A stretch of DNA of 64,000 nt from Roseococcus pinisoli (GTDB taxonomy: Bacteria; Pseudomonadota; Alphaproteobacteria; Acetobacterales; Acetobacteraceae). Numbering within the stretch: the stretch's first letter is position 1; each line of letters opens with the position of its first letter. Of the stretch, positions 16,292 to 25,268 are shown piece after piece. Under the pieces are notes generated by a model that was not told the DNA's origin, did no database searches, and worked only from the letters and a program-made list of their open reading frames with translations. The stretch lies in the NCBI RefSeq assembly GCF_018413645.1, contig NZ_JAHCDA010000001.1, positions 620,001 through 684,000 on the forward strand. Reading direction: 5' to 3'. The position numbers and the translations under genes were made by a program.

Positions 16292-17410
16292 ATGCCCTTG
16301 GCCATCGCGCGCCGTTTCTGCGCGCCTCTTCTCATCGCCCTCGCGGCGCCCGCCTTGGCTCAGCCCGGCACGTCCGACGTGTCCATCCGCCTCGACGAGC
16401 GCCAGCTGCGCGTCGGCGCCTTCGAGTTGGTCAATCCCGAACCCGAGAGCGGCCCCGCGGAGATCGCGCTGCCGGGGGTGGTGGTCGTGCCCCCCATGCA
16501 GCTGCGCGTCATCGCGGCGCCCGCCGCCGGCCTGCTGGAGACGCTCACCGTCTCGCCCGACGAAACCGTCCAGCGCGGCCAGGTCATCGCCCAGCTCCGC
16601 AGCACCGAGCTGGTGGAGGCGCAGCGCCTCTTCCTCCAGGCCGTGACGGCGCATGACCTGGCTGCCGAGAAGCTCCGCCGCGACGAGCAGCTGCACCGCG
16701 AGCGCGTCATCGCCGAGCGTCGCCTGATCACCACCCGCGCGGAAGCCATCGCCGCTGGCGCCGCGCTCGACGAGCGCGTGCAGCTGCTGCACCTCGTCGG
16801 CCTCAGCGACGAGGAAGTGGAGCAGCTGCGGCGGACGCGGCGGATCCAGCCCTCGCTCTCCGTGCGCAGCCCGGTGGCCGGCGTCGTGCTCACGCGCGTC
16901 GCCACGGCGGGGGAGCGCGTGGCGCAGGCGGCGCCGCTGGTCACCATCGGCGACCTCCGGGTGCTCTGGATCAACGCGCAGGTGCCGGTGGCCCGCGTGC
17001 CGGCGCTGGAGGACGGCGCGCGCGTGCTGGTGCCCGCCCAGGGCGCCGAGGGCCGGGTACTGCGCATCGGGCGCTCGGTCGACGCCGCGACGCAGAGCGT
17101 GGTGGCGGTAGCGGAGATGACGGGGGGCACGAACGCGCTGCGCCCCGGCCAAGCCGTCACCGTGGCGCTGGAGCTGCGCGGCAATGGCGGCGGGCAGTTC
17201 CGCGTGCCGGCCGGCAGCGTCGTCCGCCATCGCGAGCGCAGCTGGGTCTTCCTCCGCATTCCCGAGGGCTTCCGCGCCCGCCCGGTGACCGTGCTGAACG
17301 AGACCGCGCAGTTCACCTCGATCCGCGGCGAGCTCTCCGCCACGGATCAGGTCGCGACGCGCGGCATCCTGGCCCTGCTGGGCGAGCTTTCCGACCTGGA
17401 CGAGAGCTGA
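16292..17410 (+). CDS. RND efflux periplasmic adaptor (membrane fusion) subunit
   Basis: Exported adaptor protein of about 372 aa in the CzcB/CusB-like branch, linking the inner-membrane pump to the outer-membrane channel. It has a signal peptide (about residues 1-22, ending ALAQP), a lipoyl half (PPMQLRVIAAPAAGLLETLTVSPDETVQRGQVIAQL), a helical hairpin at about 110-170, the second lipoyl half (SVRSPVAGVVLTRVATAGERV) and a beta-barrel. GTG 16289 and ATG 16292 are both possible starts; GGGAG spacing favours the ATG. No His-rich metal-binding extension is seen. First gene of a three-gene operon. Confidence 0.88.
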   Translation: MPLAIARRFCAPLLIALAAPALAQPGTSDVSIRLDERQLRVGAFELVNPEPESGPAEIALPGVVVVPPMQLRVIAAPAAGLLETLTVSPDETVQRGQVIAQLRSTELVEAQRLFLQAVTAHDLAAEKLRRDEQLHRERVIAERRLITTRAEAIAAGAALDERVQLLHLVGLSDEEVEQLRRTRRIQPSLSVRSPVAGVVLTRVATAGERVAQAAPLVTIGDLRVLWINAQVPVARVPALEDGARVLVPAQGAEGRVLRIGRSVDAATQSVVAVAEMTGGTNALRPGQAVTVALELRGNGGGQFRVPAGSVVRHRERSWVFLRIPEGFRARPVTVLNETAQFTSIRGELSATDQVATRGILALLGELSDLDES

Positions 17411-17414
17411 GGCC

Positions 17415-20400
17415 ATGCTCGCACGCCTCGTCGAGCTCGCGCTGCGCCAGCGGCTGCTGGTGCTCATCCTCGCGGCCGGCCTCGCCGTCTGGGGTTTCCG
17501 CTCCTACCAGGGCCTGCCCATCGACGCCTTCCCCGACGTCTCGCCGACACAGGTGCTCGTCTCGCTGCGGGCGCCCGGCCTGGCACCCGAGGAGCTGGAG
17601 CAGCGCGTCACCAGCCCGATCGAGCAGATGATGCGGGGCATCCCCGACCTCGTCTTCATGCGCTCCACGACGCGCTTCTCCGTCACGCTGATGACCTTCG
17701 AATTCTCCAACGGCACCGACATCTTCTGGGCCCGCGCGCAGGTGAACGAGAGGCTGCAGCAGGCCATGGGAGACCTGCCGGACGGCGTCTCGGGCGGGCT
17801 GGCGCCCATCGTCACGCCGCTGGCCGAGATGCTGATGTTCACGATCGAGGGCGAGAACATCACGCCCATGGACGCCCGCACCCTGATGGACTGGGTGGTG
17901 CGGCCGGCCCTGCGCTCCGTGCCCGGGGTGGCCGACGTGAACGTGCTGGGCGGCTTCGTCCGCACCTACGAGGTGATCCCGAGCCCGGCGGCCATGGCCG
18001 CGCGCGGCATCTCCACAGCCGTGCTGCGCGAGGCGCTGGAGCACAACAACCGCAATGACGGCGCGGGCCGCGTCCGCGACGGCGAGGAAGCGCTGCTGGT
18101 CCGCGTCGAGGGCCGCATCCGCAGCCTGGAGGATGTGCGCTCCATCGTGCTCGCCGCGCGGCCGAACGGCGTGGTGCGCGTGGGCGACGTCGCGGATGTG
18201 CGCTTCGGCGCGCTGCCGCGCAACGGCGTCGTCACCCGCGACGGCGAGGGCGAGGCGGTCTGGGGCATCCTGCTCGGACTGCGCGGCGTGAACGCACGCG
18301 ACGTGGTGGAGGGCGCCCGCGCCCGCTTTCCCGAGATCGAGCGGCAGCTGCCCGAGGGCGTGCGCCTCGTCACCTTCTACGACCGCGCGGACCTCATCGG
18401 GAAAGCGGTCTGGACCGTGCAGAAGGTGCTGCTGGAGGCCATCGCGCTGGTGGTCGTGCTGCTGCTGCTCTTCCTCGGCAACTGGCGCGCGGCGCTCGTG
18501 GTCTCGCTGAGCCTGCCGCTGGCCGTGCTCGTCACATTCGGCGTCATGTCGCTCTACGGCCTTTCCGCGAACATCATGTCGCTGGGCGGCCTGGCCATCG
18601 CGATCGGCCTGCTGGTGGATTGCGCGGTCGTCGTCGTGGAGAACACGGCGCACCGCCTGTCCGAGCAGCCCACCAACCCCACGCTGAAGCAGCGCCTCAG
18701 CCTCGTGGGCGAGGCGACGCGCGAGGTGATGGTCCCGCTGGTCTCGGGCATCATCATCATCCTCGCTGTCTTCGTGCCGCTGCTCTCGCTGCAGGGGTTG
18801 GAGGGGCGACTCTTCGGGCCGGTGGCGCTGACCATCGCCTTCGCGCTGATCGCCGCCCTGGTGCTGGCGTTGACCATCGTGCCGGTCATGTGCGCCTTCC
18901 TGCTGCGCGGCGGGCATGCCCGCGAGCCCTGGCTCGTCCGCAAGATGCACGCGGTCTACGACCCCTTCCTGGAATGGGCCATGCGCCGGCCGCTCTGGGT
19001 CGGCGGCACCGCCGTCACGGGCCTTGTGCTGGCCGGGCTGGCCTTCTCGCAGGTGGGCAGCATCTTCATTCCCGTGATGGACGAGGGCACGCCCGTCATC
19101 ACCCTGCGCAAGCATCCCACCATCAGCGTCGAGGCCGCGGCCGAGATGGATCTGCGCATGCAGCGCGAGATCATGACGGCGGTGCCGGAGGTGCGCGGCA
19201 TCATGGCCCGCGCCGGCGCCGACGAGCTGGGCATCGACCCCGTCGGCCTCAACGAGACGGACATGTTCCTCACCATGGCGCCGCCCGACGAATGGCGGCC
19301 CGAGATGCGGGCGGGCGGAATGCCCGCGCTGATGGAGGCGATCCGCCAGGTGATGGAGAGCGTCCCGGGCATCACTTTCTCCTTCAACCAGCCCATCGAC
19401 ATGCGCGTGCAGGAGATGATCATCGGCTCGCGCGGCGACGTGGTGATCAAGGTCATCGGGCCCGACCTCGAAGAGCTGAACCGCATCGGCCGCGACATCG
19501 CCGCCGCCGTGCGCGACATCCGCGGCAGCTCGGATGTCTTCGCGCTGCGCAACGGCGGCATGGCCTATCTGACCGTCGAGGTGGACCGCCTTGCGGCCGG
19601 CCGCGTCGGCCTCAATGCCAGCGACGTGCAGGATGCGCTGCGCGTCTGGGTGGATGGCCGAAACGTCGGCGTGGTGCTGGAGGGCGACCGCCGCATCCCC
19701 GTGCTGCTGCGCGGCGAGGCGGGGCTGCGCGGCTCGGCCGTCGGCCTCTCGCGCGTGCAGATCGCGCTGCCGGGCGGCGGCACCGTGCTGCTGAGCCAGG
19801 TGGCCGACATCCGCGAGGAGGACGGCCCCGTGCAGGTCATCCGCGAGCAGGCGGACCGCTTCGCGACGGTGCTGACCAATGTGCGCGGCCGCGACATCGG
19901 CGGCTTCGTCGCCGAGGCGCAGGCGGCGGTGGCGCAGGGCGTGCAGCTGCCGCCGGGCTACCGCCTTATCTGGGGCGGGCAGTTCGAGAACCAGCAGCGC
20001 GCCATGGCCACGCTCTCCATCGTCGTGCCGATCGCGCTGGCGGCGATCTTCCTGCTGCTCTTCCTCACCTTCGGCTCGGTCCGGCAGGCGACGCTGGTCT
20101 TCTGCAACGTGCCCTTCGCGCTGATCGGCGGGATGATCGCGCTCTGGGCCTCGGGCGAGTTTGTCTCGGTGCCGGCCTCGGTGGGCTTCCTCACGCTCAT
20201 CGGCATCGCGGTGCTGAACGGCGTGGTGCTCATCAGCTACATCAACCGCCTCGTCGCCGAGGAAGGGCTGGAGCTGCAGGCCGCCGTGCGCGAGGGCGCG
20301 CGGCGCCGCATGACGCCGGTGACGCTGACGGCCTCCATCGCGGCGCTGGCACTGGTGCCCTTCCTCTTCGCGACGGGGCCGGGCAGCGAGATCCAGAAGC

Positions 20401-20534
20401 CGCTCGCCATCGTCGTCATCGGCGGCCTGGTGACGGCGACGGTGCTGACCCTGGTGCTGCTGCCCATCCTCTACGAGCGCTTCGCCCTTCCGAAGGCGAA
20501 GGCGCCCGCCCCCTCCTCGGCGCCGGCGGAGTGA
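17415..20534 (+). CDS. RND efflux inner-membrane transporter, CzcA/CusA (heavy-metal) family
   Basis: Proton-driven RND pump of 1039 aa with twelve membrane helices and two large periplasmic loops. The N-terminus (GLPIDAFPDVSPTQVLVSLRAPGLAPEELEQRVT, split over residues 34-65) and the ADELGIDPVGLNETDMFLTM stretch in the second loop place it in the heavy-metal efflux branch. TM4 reads GLAIAIGLLVDCAVVVVEN, with the proton-relay Asp, rather than the DFG form of CzcA, so it is nearer the CusA/SilA layout. Which ion it carries cannot be read from the sequence. It starts 4 bp after the adaptor gene. Confidence 0.88.
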   Translation: MLARLVELALRQRLLVLILAAGLAVWGFRSYQGLPIDAFPDVSPTQVLVSLRAPGLAPEELEQRVTSPIEQMMRGIPDLVFMRSTTRFSVTLMTFEFSNGTDIFWARAQVNERLQQAMGDLPDGVSGGLAPIVTPLAEMLMFTIEGENITPMDARTLMDWVVRPALRSVPGVADVNVLGGFVRTYEVIPSPAAMAARGISTAVLREALEHNNRNDGAGRVRDGEEALLVRVEGRIRSLEDVRSIVLAARPNGVVRVGDVADVRFGALPRNGVVTRDGEGEAVWGILLGLRGVNARDVVEGARARFPEIERQLPEGVRLVTFYDRADLIGKAVWTVQKVLLEAIALVVVLLLLFLGNWRAALVVSLSLPLAVLVTFGVMSLYGLSANIMSLGGLAIAIGLLVDCAVVVVENTAHRLSEQPTNPTLKQRLSLVGEATREVMVPLVSGIIIILAVFVPLLSLQGLEGRLFGPVALTIAFALIAALVLALTIVPVMCAFLLRGGHAREPWLVRKMHAVYDPFLEWAMRRPLWVGGTAVTGLVLAGLAFSQVGSIFIPVMDEGTPVITLRKHPTISVEAAAEMDLRMQREIMTAVPEVRGIMARAGADELGIDPVGLNETDMFLTMAPPDEWRPEMRAGGMPALMEAIRQVMESVPGITFSFNQPIDMRVQEMIIGSRGDVVIKVIGPDLEELNRIGRDIAAAVRDIRGSSDVFALRNGGMAYLTVEVDRLAAGRVGLNASDVQDALRVWVDGRNVGVVLEGDRRIPVLLRGEAGLRGSAVGLSRVQIALPGGGTVLLSQVADIREEDGPVQVIREQADRFATVLTNVRGRDIGGFVAEAQAAVAQGVQLPPGYRLIWGGQFENQQRAMATLSIVVPIALAAIFLLLFLTFGSVRQATLVFCNVPFALIGGMIALWASGEFVSVPASVGFLTLIGIAVLNGVVLISYINRLVAEEGLELQAAVREGARRRMTPVTLTASIAALALVPFLFATGPGSEIQKPLAIVVIGGLVTATVLTLVLLPILYERFALPKAKAPAPSSAPAE

Positions 20535-20538
20535 CCCC

Positions 20539-21759
20539 ATGAAGATCCTGATGCTCGGCGCGGCCCTGCTGCTGCCCCTCGCCGCCCATGCCCAGAATGC
20601 CGCCCCGCGGGGCCGTGCGGCCGCCACTGCGACGCAGAATGGCTCGCTGTCCCGGCACCTGGAGGCCGCGCTCGCCTTGGATGCCAGCCTGCGTGCCCTG
20701 GAGGCGCAGCAGACGGCGGCCGGCGCGCGCGGCGTCACCGCACGGTCGGCGATCGCGGGCCCACCCTCGATCAGCGGCTCCTTCCGTTCGGACACGCGTG
20801 GCCCCCGCGACCAGCGCGAGATGGAGATGGACTTCTCCGCCCCCCTCTGGCTGCCCGGCCAGCGCGGCGCGCTGAGCGGCACGGTCACCTCCTCCGTCGC
20901 CGAGTTCGGGCAGCGCATCGCGCTCCGCCGGCTGGAGGTCATGGGCCTGCTGCGCGAGGCCTGGTGGGAAGCCGCCGAGGCGCGCCGCAGCGTGCAGTTT
21001 GCGCGCGGCCGGCTCGGCACCGCGCGCGAGATCGCACGCGACGTCTCCCGCCGCGCCGAGCTCGGCGACATCCCGCCCACCGAGGCGCTGCTGGCGCGCA
21101 ACGAGACGCTGGCGGCGGAGCTCGGCCTCGCCCAGGCCCAGGCCCAGGCCGACCAGAGCGTCGAGGCCTATCGCGTGCTGACCGGCGGCCTGGAGCCCAA
21201 CCTGCCCGTGGAGGTCGTGCGGGCGCGCCGCGCGCATCACCCCGCCCTGCTGGCGGCGGAGGCCACCCTGGCCCATGCGGAAGCGCGTCAGCGCCTGGTC
21301 GCCGCGACGCCGCGCGACAACCCCGAGCTCGGCACCTTCCTGCGGCAGGAGAACGGCGTCGGCACCAATGACGCGACGAGCATCGGCCTGCGCTTCCGCC
21401 TGCCGCTCGCGACCGAGGCGCGCAATGCACCCCGCCGCGCCGAGGCGCAGAGCGAGGTGACCCGCGCCGTCGCGCTGCTCGCCCAGGCCCGACGCCTGGT
21501 AGAAGCGGAGGTCGCCCGCGCCCGCGCGCAGCTCGCCGCGTCGGAGCAAACGCTGACGCTGGCGCGGCAACGGCTCTCGGTCGCGAACGAGCAGGAGCAG
21601 ATCGCCCTTCGTGCCTTCCGCAGCGGTGAGACCGGCACCTTCGACCTCTACCGCGTGCGCCAGCTCCGGCTGGAAGCCTCGAACGAGGAAGGGCGCGCGG
21701 GGATCGAGGCGAATCGCGCCAGGTCGCGCCTGAACCAGGCGATGGGCGTGGTGCCCTAA
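20539..21759 (+). CDS. TolC/CzcC-family outer membrane efflux protein
   Basis: Outer-membrane channel of 406 aa completing the tripartite RND pump. It has a signal peptide (residues 1-19, ending AAHAQ) and long alpha-helical repeats typical of the OEP family (for example LEASNEEGRAGIEANRARS and EVARARAQLAASEQTLTLA). It starts 4 bp after the pump gene and is the last gene of the operon. The N-terminal region between the signal peptide and the first helix is Ala/Thr-rich and short. Convergent with a small His-rich exported protein, with a hairpin between. Confidence 0.85.
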   Translation: MKILMLGAALLLPLAAHAQNAAPRGRAAATATQNGSLSRHLEAALALDASLRALEAQQTAAGARGVTARSAIAGPPSISGSFRSDTRGPRDQREMEMDFSAPLWLPGQRGALSGTVTSSVAEFGQRIALRRLEVMGLLREAWWEAAEARRSVQFARGRLGTAREIARDVSRRAELGDIPPTEALLARNETLAAELGLAQAQAQADQSVEAYRVLTGGLEPNLPVEVVRARRAHHPALLAAEATLAHAEARQRLVAATPRDNPELGTFLRQENGVGTNDATSIGLRFRLPLATEARNAPRRAEAQSEVTRAVALLAQARRLVEAEVARARAQLAASEQTLTLARQRLSVANEQEQIALRAFRSGETGTFDLYRVRQLRLEASNEEGRAGIEANRARSRLNQAMGVVP

Positions 21760-21767
21760 AAACGCGA

Positions 21768-21793
21768 AAGGGCGGACCCTGCGGCCCGCCCTT
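21768..21793. terminator. Hairpin between RND operon and convergent small gene
   Basis: AAGGGCGG pairs with CCGCCCTT across a 10-base loop, 8 bp after the efflux operon stop and 9 bp from the stop of the convergent gene. A bidirectional terminator is the simplest reading; the T-run is short on both sides. Confidence 0.5.
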
Positions 21794-21802
21794 CCTTCAC
21801 GC

Positions 21803-22075
21803 TCAGCGCCAGCCGTACTGGCGATAGGGGCGGTGCGGCGGGGTGTTCCACCCGTAATGGCGCGGCCGCGGCGGGGGCGGCGCGTAGTGGCGATGCGCAT
21901 GCCGCGGCGGGACGTAATGCGGCGCCCGGTGGCCATAGGGCTGATGCACCTGAGTGATGGCGTTGCCGACCACGACATGCGGCGCGCGCGTGGCGGCCTG
22001 GGCCGCGCCATCCGTGGGGGCGAACCCCAGAAGGAAGGGAACGGCCAGGGCGGCGGCAATGAAGAATTTCGGCAT
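21803..22075 (-). CDS. Small exported His/Pro/Tyr-rich protein
   Basis: 90-aa protein with a clear signal peptide (about residues 1-26) and a mature part rich in His, Pro, Tyr and Arg: nine histidines in about 60 residues, with clusters such as PPRHAHRHYAPPPP and HRPYRQYGW. GGGAGG lies just upstream of the ATG that gives MPKFFIAAAL. Not a recognised domain. The composition could support periplasmic metal binding, and it faces a heavy-metal-type efflux operon, but that link is inference; similar low-complexity exported proteins of unknown role are common in this family of bacteria. Confidence 0.65.
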   Translation of the reverse strand: MPKFFIAAALAVPFLLGFAPTDGAAQAATRAPHVVVGNAITQVHQPYGHRAPHYVPPRHAHRHYAPPPPRPRHYGWNTPPHRPYRQYGWR

Positions 22076-22195
22076 CAGATCCTCCCTCGAAGGAATTTCG
22101 ATCGAGGGAAGGATCGGGTCCGCCCAAGGCCGGTTCGGGGCTGGATTACCGCCGAACCAAGGCAGGACGTAACGGCGTGAATCACGCCGACACAA

Positions 22196-22224
22196 AAAAG
22201 GCGGGGCACGAGGCCCCGCCTTTT
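22196..22224 (-). terminator. Rho-independent terminator of typA
   Basis: A 12-bp perfect stem (AAAAGGCGGGGC with GCCCCGCCTTTT) and 5-base loop directly after the typA stop; read on the minus strand the stem ends in TTTTTTG. It is the clearest intrinsic terminator in the window. Confidence 0.8.
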
Positions 22225-22225
22225 C

Positions 22226-24070
22226 TCAGGCCGCTTCGCCCTTGACCGGCAGGCCTTCGGCCTTGCGGCTCATGCGCTTGCGGTCATGCGGGTCCAGGTA
22301 GCGCTTGCGGATGCGCACGACGGAGGGCGTCACCTCCACCAGCTCGTCGTCCTCGATATAGGCAATCGCCTGCTCGAGGCTCATGCGCCGGGGCGGGATC
22401 AGCAGCAGCGCATCATCCTTGCCGGCGGCGCGGATGTTGGTGAGCTTCTTCTCCTTCACCGGGTTCACTTCCATGTCGTCGCCACGGGAGTTCTCGCCGA
22501 TGATCAGGCCCTCATAGACCTTCTGGCCGGGATCCACGAAGAGCGTGCCGCGCTCCTGCAGCGCGAAGAGCGCGTACTGCGTCGTCTCGCCGTCCACGTT
22601 GGAGATCAGCGAGCCGTTGCGGCGACCCTCGATCGTGCCGGCATAGGGCGCGTAGCCGTGGAACAGGCGGTTCATGATGCCCGTGCCGCGCGTGTCCGTC
22701 AGGAACTCCGAGTGGTAGCCGATCAGGCCGCGCGACGGCATGATGAAGGTGATGCGGGTCTTGCCACCGCCCGAGGGGCGCATGTCCTGCATCTGCGCCT
22801 TGCGGAGCGACAGCTTCTCGACGACGACGCCGGTATAGGCCTCGTCCACGTCCACCAGCACCTCCTCGAAGGGCTCCTCGCGGACGCGGGTCTCGGGGTT
22901 CTCCCGCATCAGCACCCGGGGGCGGCCGATGGTGAGCTCGAAGCTCTCGCGGCGCATGGTCTCGATGAGCACGCCCAGCTGCAGTTCGCCACGGCCGGCC
23001 ACCTCGAAGGCGTCCGTCTCCTCGCTGTCGCGGATGCGGATGGCGACGTTGCCCTCGGCCTCGCGGTGCAGGCGGTCGCGGATCTGGCGCGACGTCACCT
23101 TCTTGCCCTCGCGGCCGCCGAGGGGGCCGTCATTGACGCGGAAGGTCATGGCCAGCGTCGGCGGATCGACCGGGATGGCGGGCAGTGGCGTGGGCTGCTC
23201 GGGCGAGCAGATCGTGTCCGGGATGGTGGTGTCGGACAGGCCGGCAATGGCGATGATGTCGCCCGCATGCACCTCGTCCACCGGCACGCGCTCGAGGCCG
23301 CGGAAGGAGAGGAGCTTGGAGAGGCGGCCGGTCTCGGCCACCGTGCCGTCGGCGCGCAGCACCTTCACCGGCATGTTGAGGCGGGCGGTGCCCTGCTCGA
23401 TGCGGCCGGTCAGGATGCGGCCCAGGAAGTTGTCGTATTCCAGCAGCGTCGCGTTCATCGCGAAGGGCGCGTCCGGCAGGACGGTCGGCTCCGGGACGTG
23501 GTTGACGACGAGCGAGAACAGCGCGTCCAGGTTCTGGCGCGGGCCTTCCATCGTCGTATCGGCCCAGCCCTGGCGGCCCGAGGCGAAGAGCATCGGGAAG
23601 TCGAGCTGCTCGTCGCTGGCGTCGAGGCTGGCGAAGAGGTCGAACACCTCGTCATGCACCTCATGGGCGCGCGCGTCCTGGCGATCGACCTTGTTCACGA
23701 CCACGATGGGGCGGATGCCGCGGGCCAGCGCCTTGCCGAGCACGAACTTGGTCTGCGGGAGGACGCCCTCGGCCGCGTCGACCAGCAGGATCGCGCCGTC
23801 GACCATCGAGAGGATGCGCTCCACCTCGCCGCCGAAATCGGCGTGGCCAGGGGTGTCGATGATGTTGAGCTTCACGCCCTGCCATTCGACGGCCGTGCAC
23901 TTGGCCAGGATGGTGATGCCGCGCTCACGCTCCAGGTCGTTGCGGTCCATCGCCCGCTCGGCCACCTGCTGGTTTTCGCGGAAGGTACCGGATTGCTTGA
24001 GGAGCTGGTCGACGAGGGTGGTTTTACCGTGGTCGACGTGCGCGATGATCGCGAGGTTACGCATGGACAT
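22226..24070 (-). CDS. typA: Translational GTPase TypA/BipA
   Basis: Ribosome-associated GTPase of 614 aa involved in stress adaptation and 50S assembly. G-domain motifs are intact: AHVDHGKTT (G1, about 10-18), RGITI (G2), DTPGHADFGGE (G3), NKVDRQDA (G4) and SGRQGW (G5 region). The BipA-specific C-terminal stretch MPSRGLIGYHSEFLTDTRG and the MRPSGGGKTRITF segment separate it from LepA and EF-G. The start may be here or two codons downstream (MRNLAIIAHVDHG). Monocistronic, with its own terminator. Confidence 0.96.
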   Translation of the reverse strand: MSMRNLAIIAHVDHGKTTLVDQLLKQSGTFRENQQVAERAMDRNDLERERGITILAKCTAVEWQGVKLNIIDTPGHADFGGEVERILSMVDGAILLVDAAEGVLPQTKFVLGKALARGIRPIVVVNKVDRQDARAHEVHDEVFDLFASLDASDEQLDFPMLFASGRQGWADTTMEGPRQNLDALFSLVVNHVPEPTVLPDAPFAMNATLLEYDNFLGRILTGRIEQGTARLNMPVKVLRADGTVAETGRLSKLLSFRGLERVPVDEVHAGDIIAIAGLSDTTIPDTICSPEQPTPLPAIPVDPPTLAMTFRVNDGPLGGREGKKVTSRQIRDRLHREAEGNVAIRIRDSEETDAFEVAGRGELQLGVLIETMRRESFELTIGRPRVLMRENPETRVREEPFEEVLVDVDEAYTGVVVEKLSLRKAQMQDMRPSGGGKTRITFIMPSRGLIGYHSEFLTDTRGTGIMNRLFHGYAPYAGTIEGRRNGSLISNVDGETTQYALFALQERGTLFVDPGQKVYEGLIIGENSRGDDMEVNPVKEKKLTNIRAAGKDDALLLIPPRRMSLEQAIAYIEDDELVEVTPSVVRIRKRYLDPHDRKRMSRKAEGLPVKGEAA

Positions 24071-24243
24071 GGGTCAGGTTTCCGGGCGTGGCTGAGCCCG
24101 CGCGCGAAGTTGCCCGGGCGGCGTTGACTTATCGTGTCGATGTTGCTGCGGCGCACACATAGGGGCTGCGCAACAAAATTGCCAGCGGCAATCGAACGCC
24201 GCGGCATCGGTCTGGAACATGGCTCGGCCGCGTGCTCGACGAA

Positions 24244-24269
24244 TCGGGGGCGGGATATCAGGCGCCCCC
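24244..24269. terminator. Possible hairpin downstream of the SnoaL-like gene
   Basis: CGGGGGCG pairs with CGCCCCCG across a 10-base loop, about 50 bp beyond the stop of the minus-strand operon. There is no T-run, so it may be a weak or factor-dependent terminator. Otherwise the 249 bases between the two genes show nothing recognisable. Confidence 0.3.
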
Positions 24270-24319
24270 GGAACGATACCAGTTTGGCATGCGGCGGGAC
24301 GAATCGCCCGCCGCGGAAG

Positions 24320-24787
24320 CTACCGCGCCTTCACCGGGCGGTTGCCGTGGCTGTCGGCGGGAACGCCGCGCGCGAGCGACATGTGGCTGTGCACCGCGAG
24401 CCAGCCCTCGGCGCCCGGCACCAGGATCAGCGTGGTGCGGCCCGGCCGGTCGAAGGGCGTGCCGTCGGGCGCGTAGCCCGTGGAGGTGAAGGGCGCGATC
24501 GCCACCGCCATCCGCCCGTCCGGGCTGGCCAGGACGCGCGTGACGTCGAGCCGGAAGCGGAAGTCGCTCGTCTTCGGCCAGACGCTCTCCCACTGGCGGT
24601 CGCGGAAGGGCTCCAGCCCCTCCACCAGCGCCTGCACCGTCCCGAAGGCGATGATGCGGGGGTGCCAGAAGGGATAGGCGCTGCGGTAGTCCACCTCGCG
24701 CACCGTCGCCGCGAAGCGGTCGAGCCAATCGAGGATGGCGTCGCGAATCGGGGCGGGGGCGTCGGGAAGGTCAGGGGTCATCGGCAT
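24320..24787 (-). CDS. SnoaL-like/DUF4440 nuclear transport factor 2-fold protein
   Basis: Cytoplasmic protein of about 155 aa with the NTF2-like cone fold: an N-terminal helix (PIRDAILDWLDRFAATVREVD), the segment YPFWHPRIIAFGTV, strands VTRVLASPDGRMAVAIAPFT, and a C-terminal strand WLAVHSHMSLARG. Members are small enzymes or ligand-binding proteins; activity is not predictable here. Starts at 24787 or 24781 are both in frame and neither has a clear ribosome site. It follows the upstream gene with a 1-bp gap, so translation may be coupled. Confidence 0.75.
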   Translation of the reverse strand: MPMTPDLPDAPAPIRDAILDWLDRFAATVREVDYRSAYPFWHPRIIAFGTVQALVEGLEPFRDRQWESVWPKTSDFRFRLDVTRVLASPDGRMAVAIAPFTSTGYAPDGTPFDRPGRTTLILVPGAEGWLAVHSHMSLARGVPADSHGNRPVKAR

Positions 24788-24788
24788 C

Positions 24789-25268
24789 TCAGCGCGGCTG
24801 GCGGCTGGGCCGCAGGGGACGGTCGATCGCCGCCAGGGCGGCCTCGATCTCGCGCTGGGCGGAGGCGCGGTCATTGCCCAGGATGGCGGCGCGGGCGCGG
24901 GCGATATGACCGATGGGGCCGCCGCTCACGGCCTCGCCGGCGCGGGCTGGCGAGGTGTCGCGGGTCAGCAGGCGGGTCTCTGCACGCTCCAGGAACTCGT
25001 TGGCCGGACCGGCGCGGCCGGTGCGCAGCGCGGTCAGCGCGCCCCGCAGCTGGCCCGCCGCATCGTCCAGGCTGGCCGCATCCACCTCGGCCTGGTCGCG
25101 CCGCTGGGCGGCCACGCCGGGCGGCTGGTCCGGATTGGCGCGGGAGCGCTGCAGCTCACGGACCGAATCGGCCTGCGCGAGCTGGGCGATGGTTTCGAAA
25201 CGGCTGCCGCTATGCGCCTGGGCCAGGGCCGGCACCAGCAACGCGGCAAGGACGAGGATGCGGATCAT
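24789..25268 (-). CDS. Exported protein of unknown function
   Basis: 159-aa protein with a signal peptide (residues 1-18, ending AQAHS) and a helical, Ala/Arg-rich mature region (for example QRRDQAEVDAASLDDAAGQLRGALTALR and ARARAAILGNDRASAQREIEAAL). No known domain recognised. Its ATG overlaps the stop of the adenosine-kinase gene as ATGA, showing translational coupling to it. The function and any link to nucleoside metabolism are unknown. Confidence 0.6.
   Translation of the reverse strand: MIRILVLAALLVPALAQAHSGSRFETIAQLAQADSVRELQRSRANPDQPPGVAAQRRDQAEVDAASLDDAAGQLRGALTALRTGRAGPANEFLERAETRLLTRDTSPARAGEAVSGGPIGHIARARAAILGNDRASAQREIEAALAAIDRPLRPSRQPR

Noticed and set aside
17313-21101. A 1262-codon open frame on the minus strand across the RND operon
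   Set aside because: Composition is dominated by Arg, His, Gln and Ala, as expected for the antisense of GC-rich coding DNA; the plus-strand genes have clear families and membrane topology.
22286-24127. A 613-codon open frame antisense to typA
   Set aside because: Same third-position GC effect; typA motifs are complete on the other strand.
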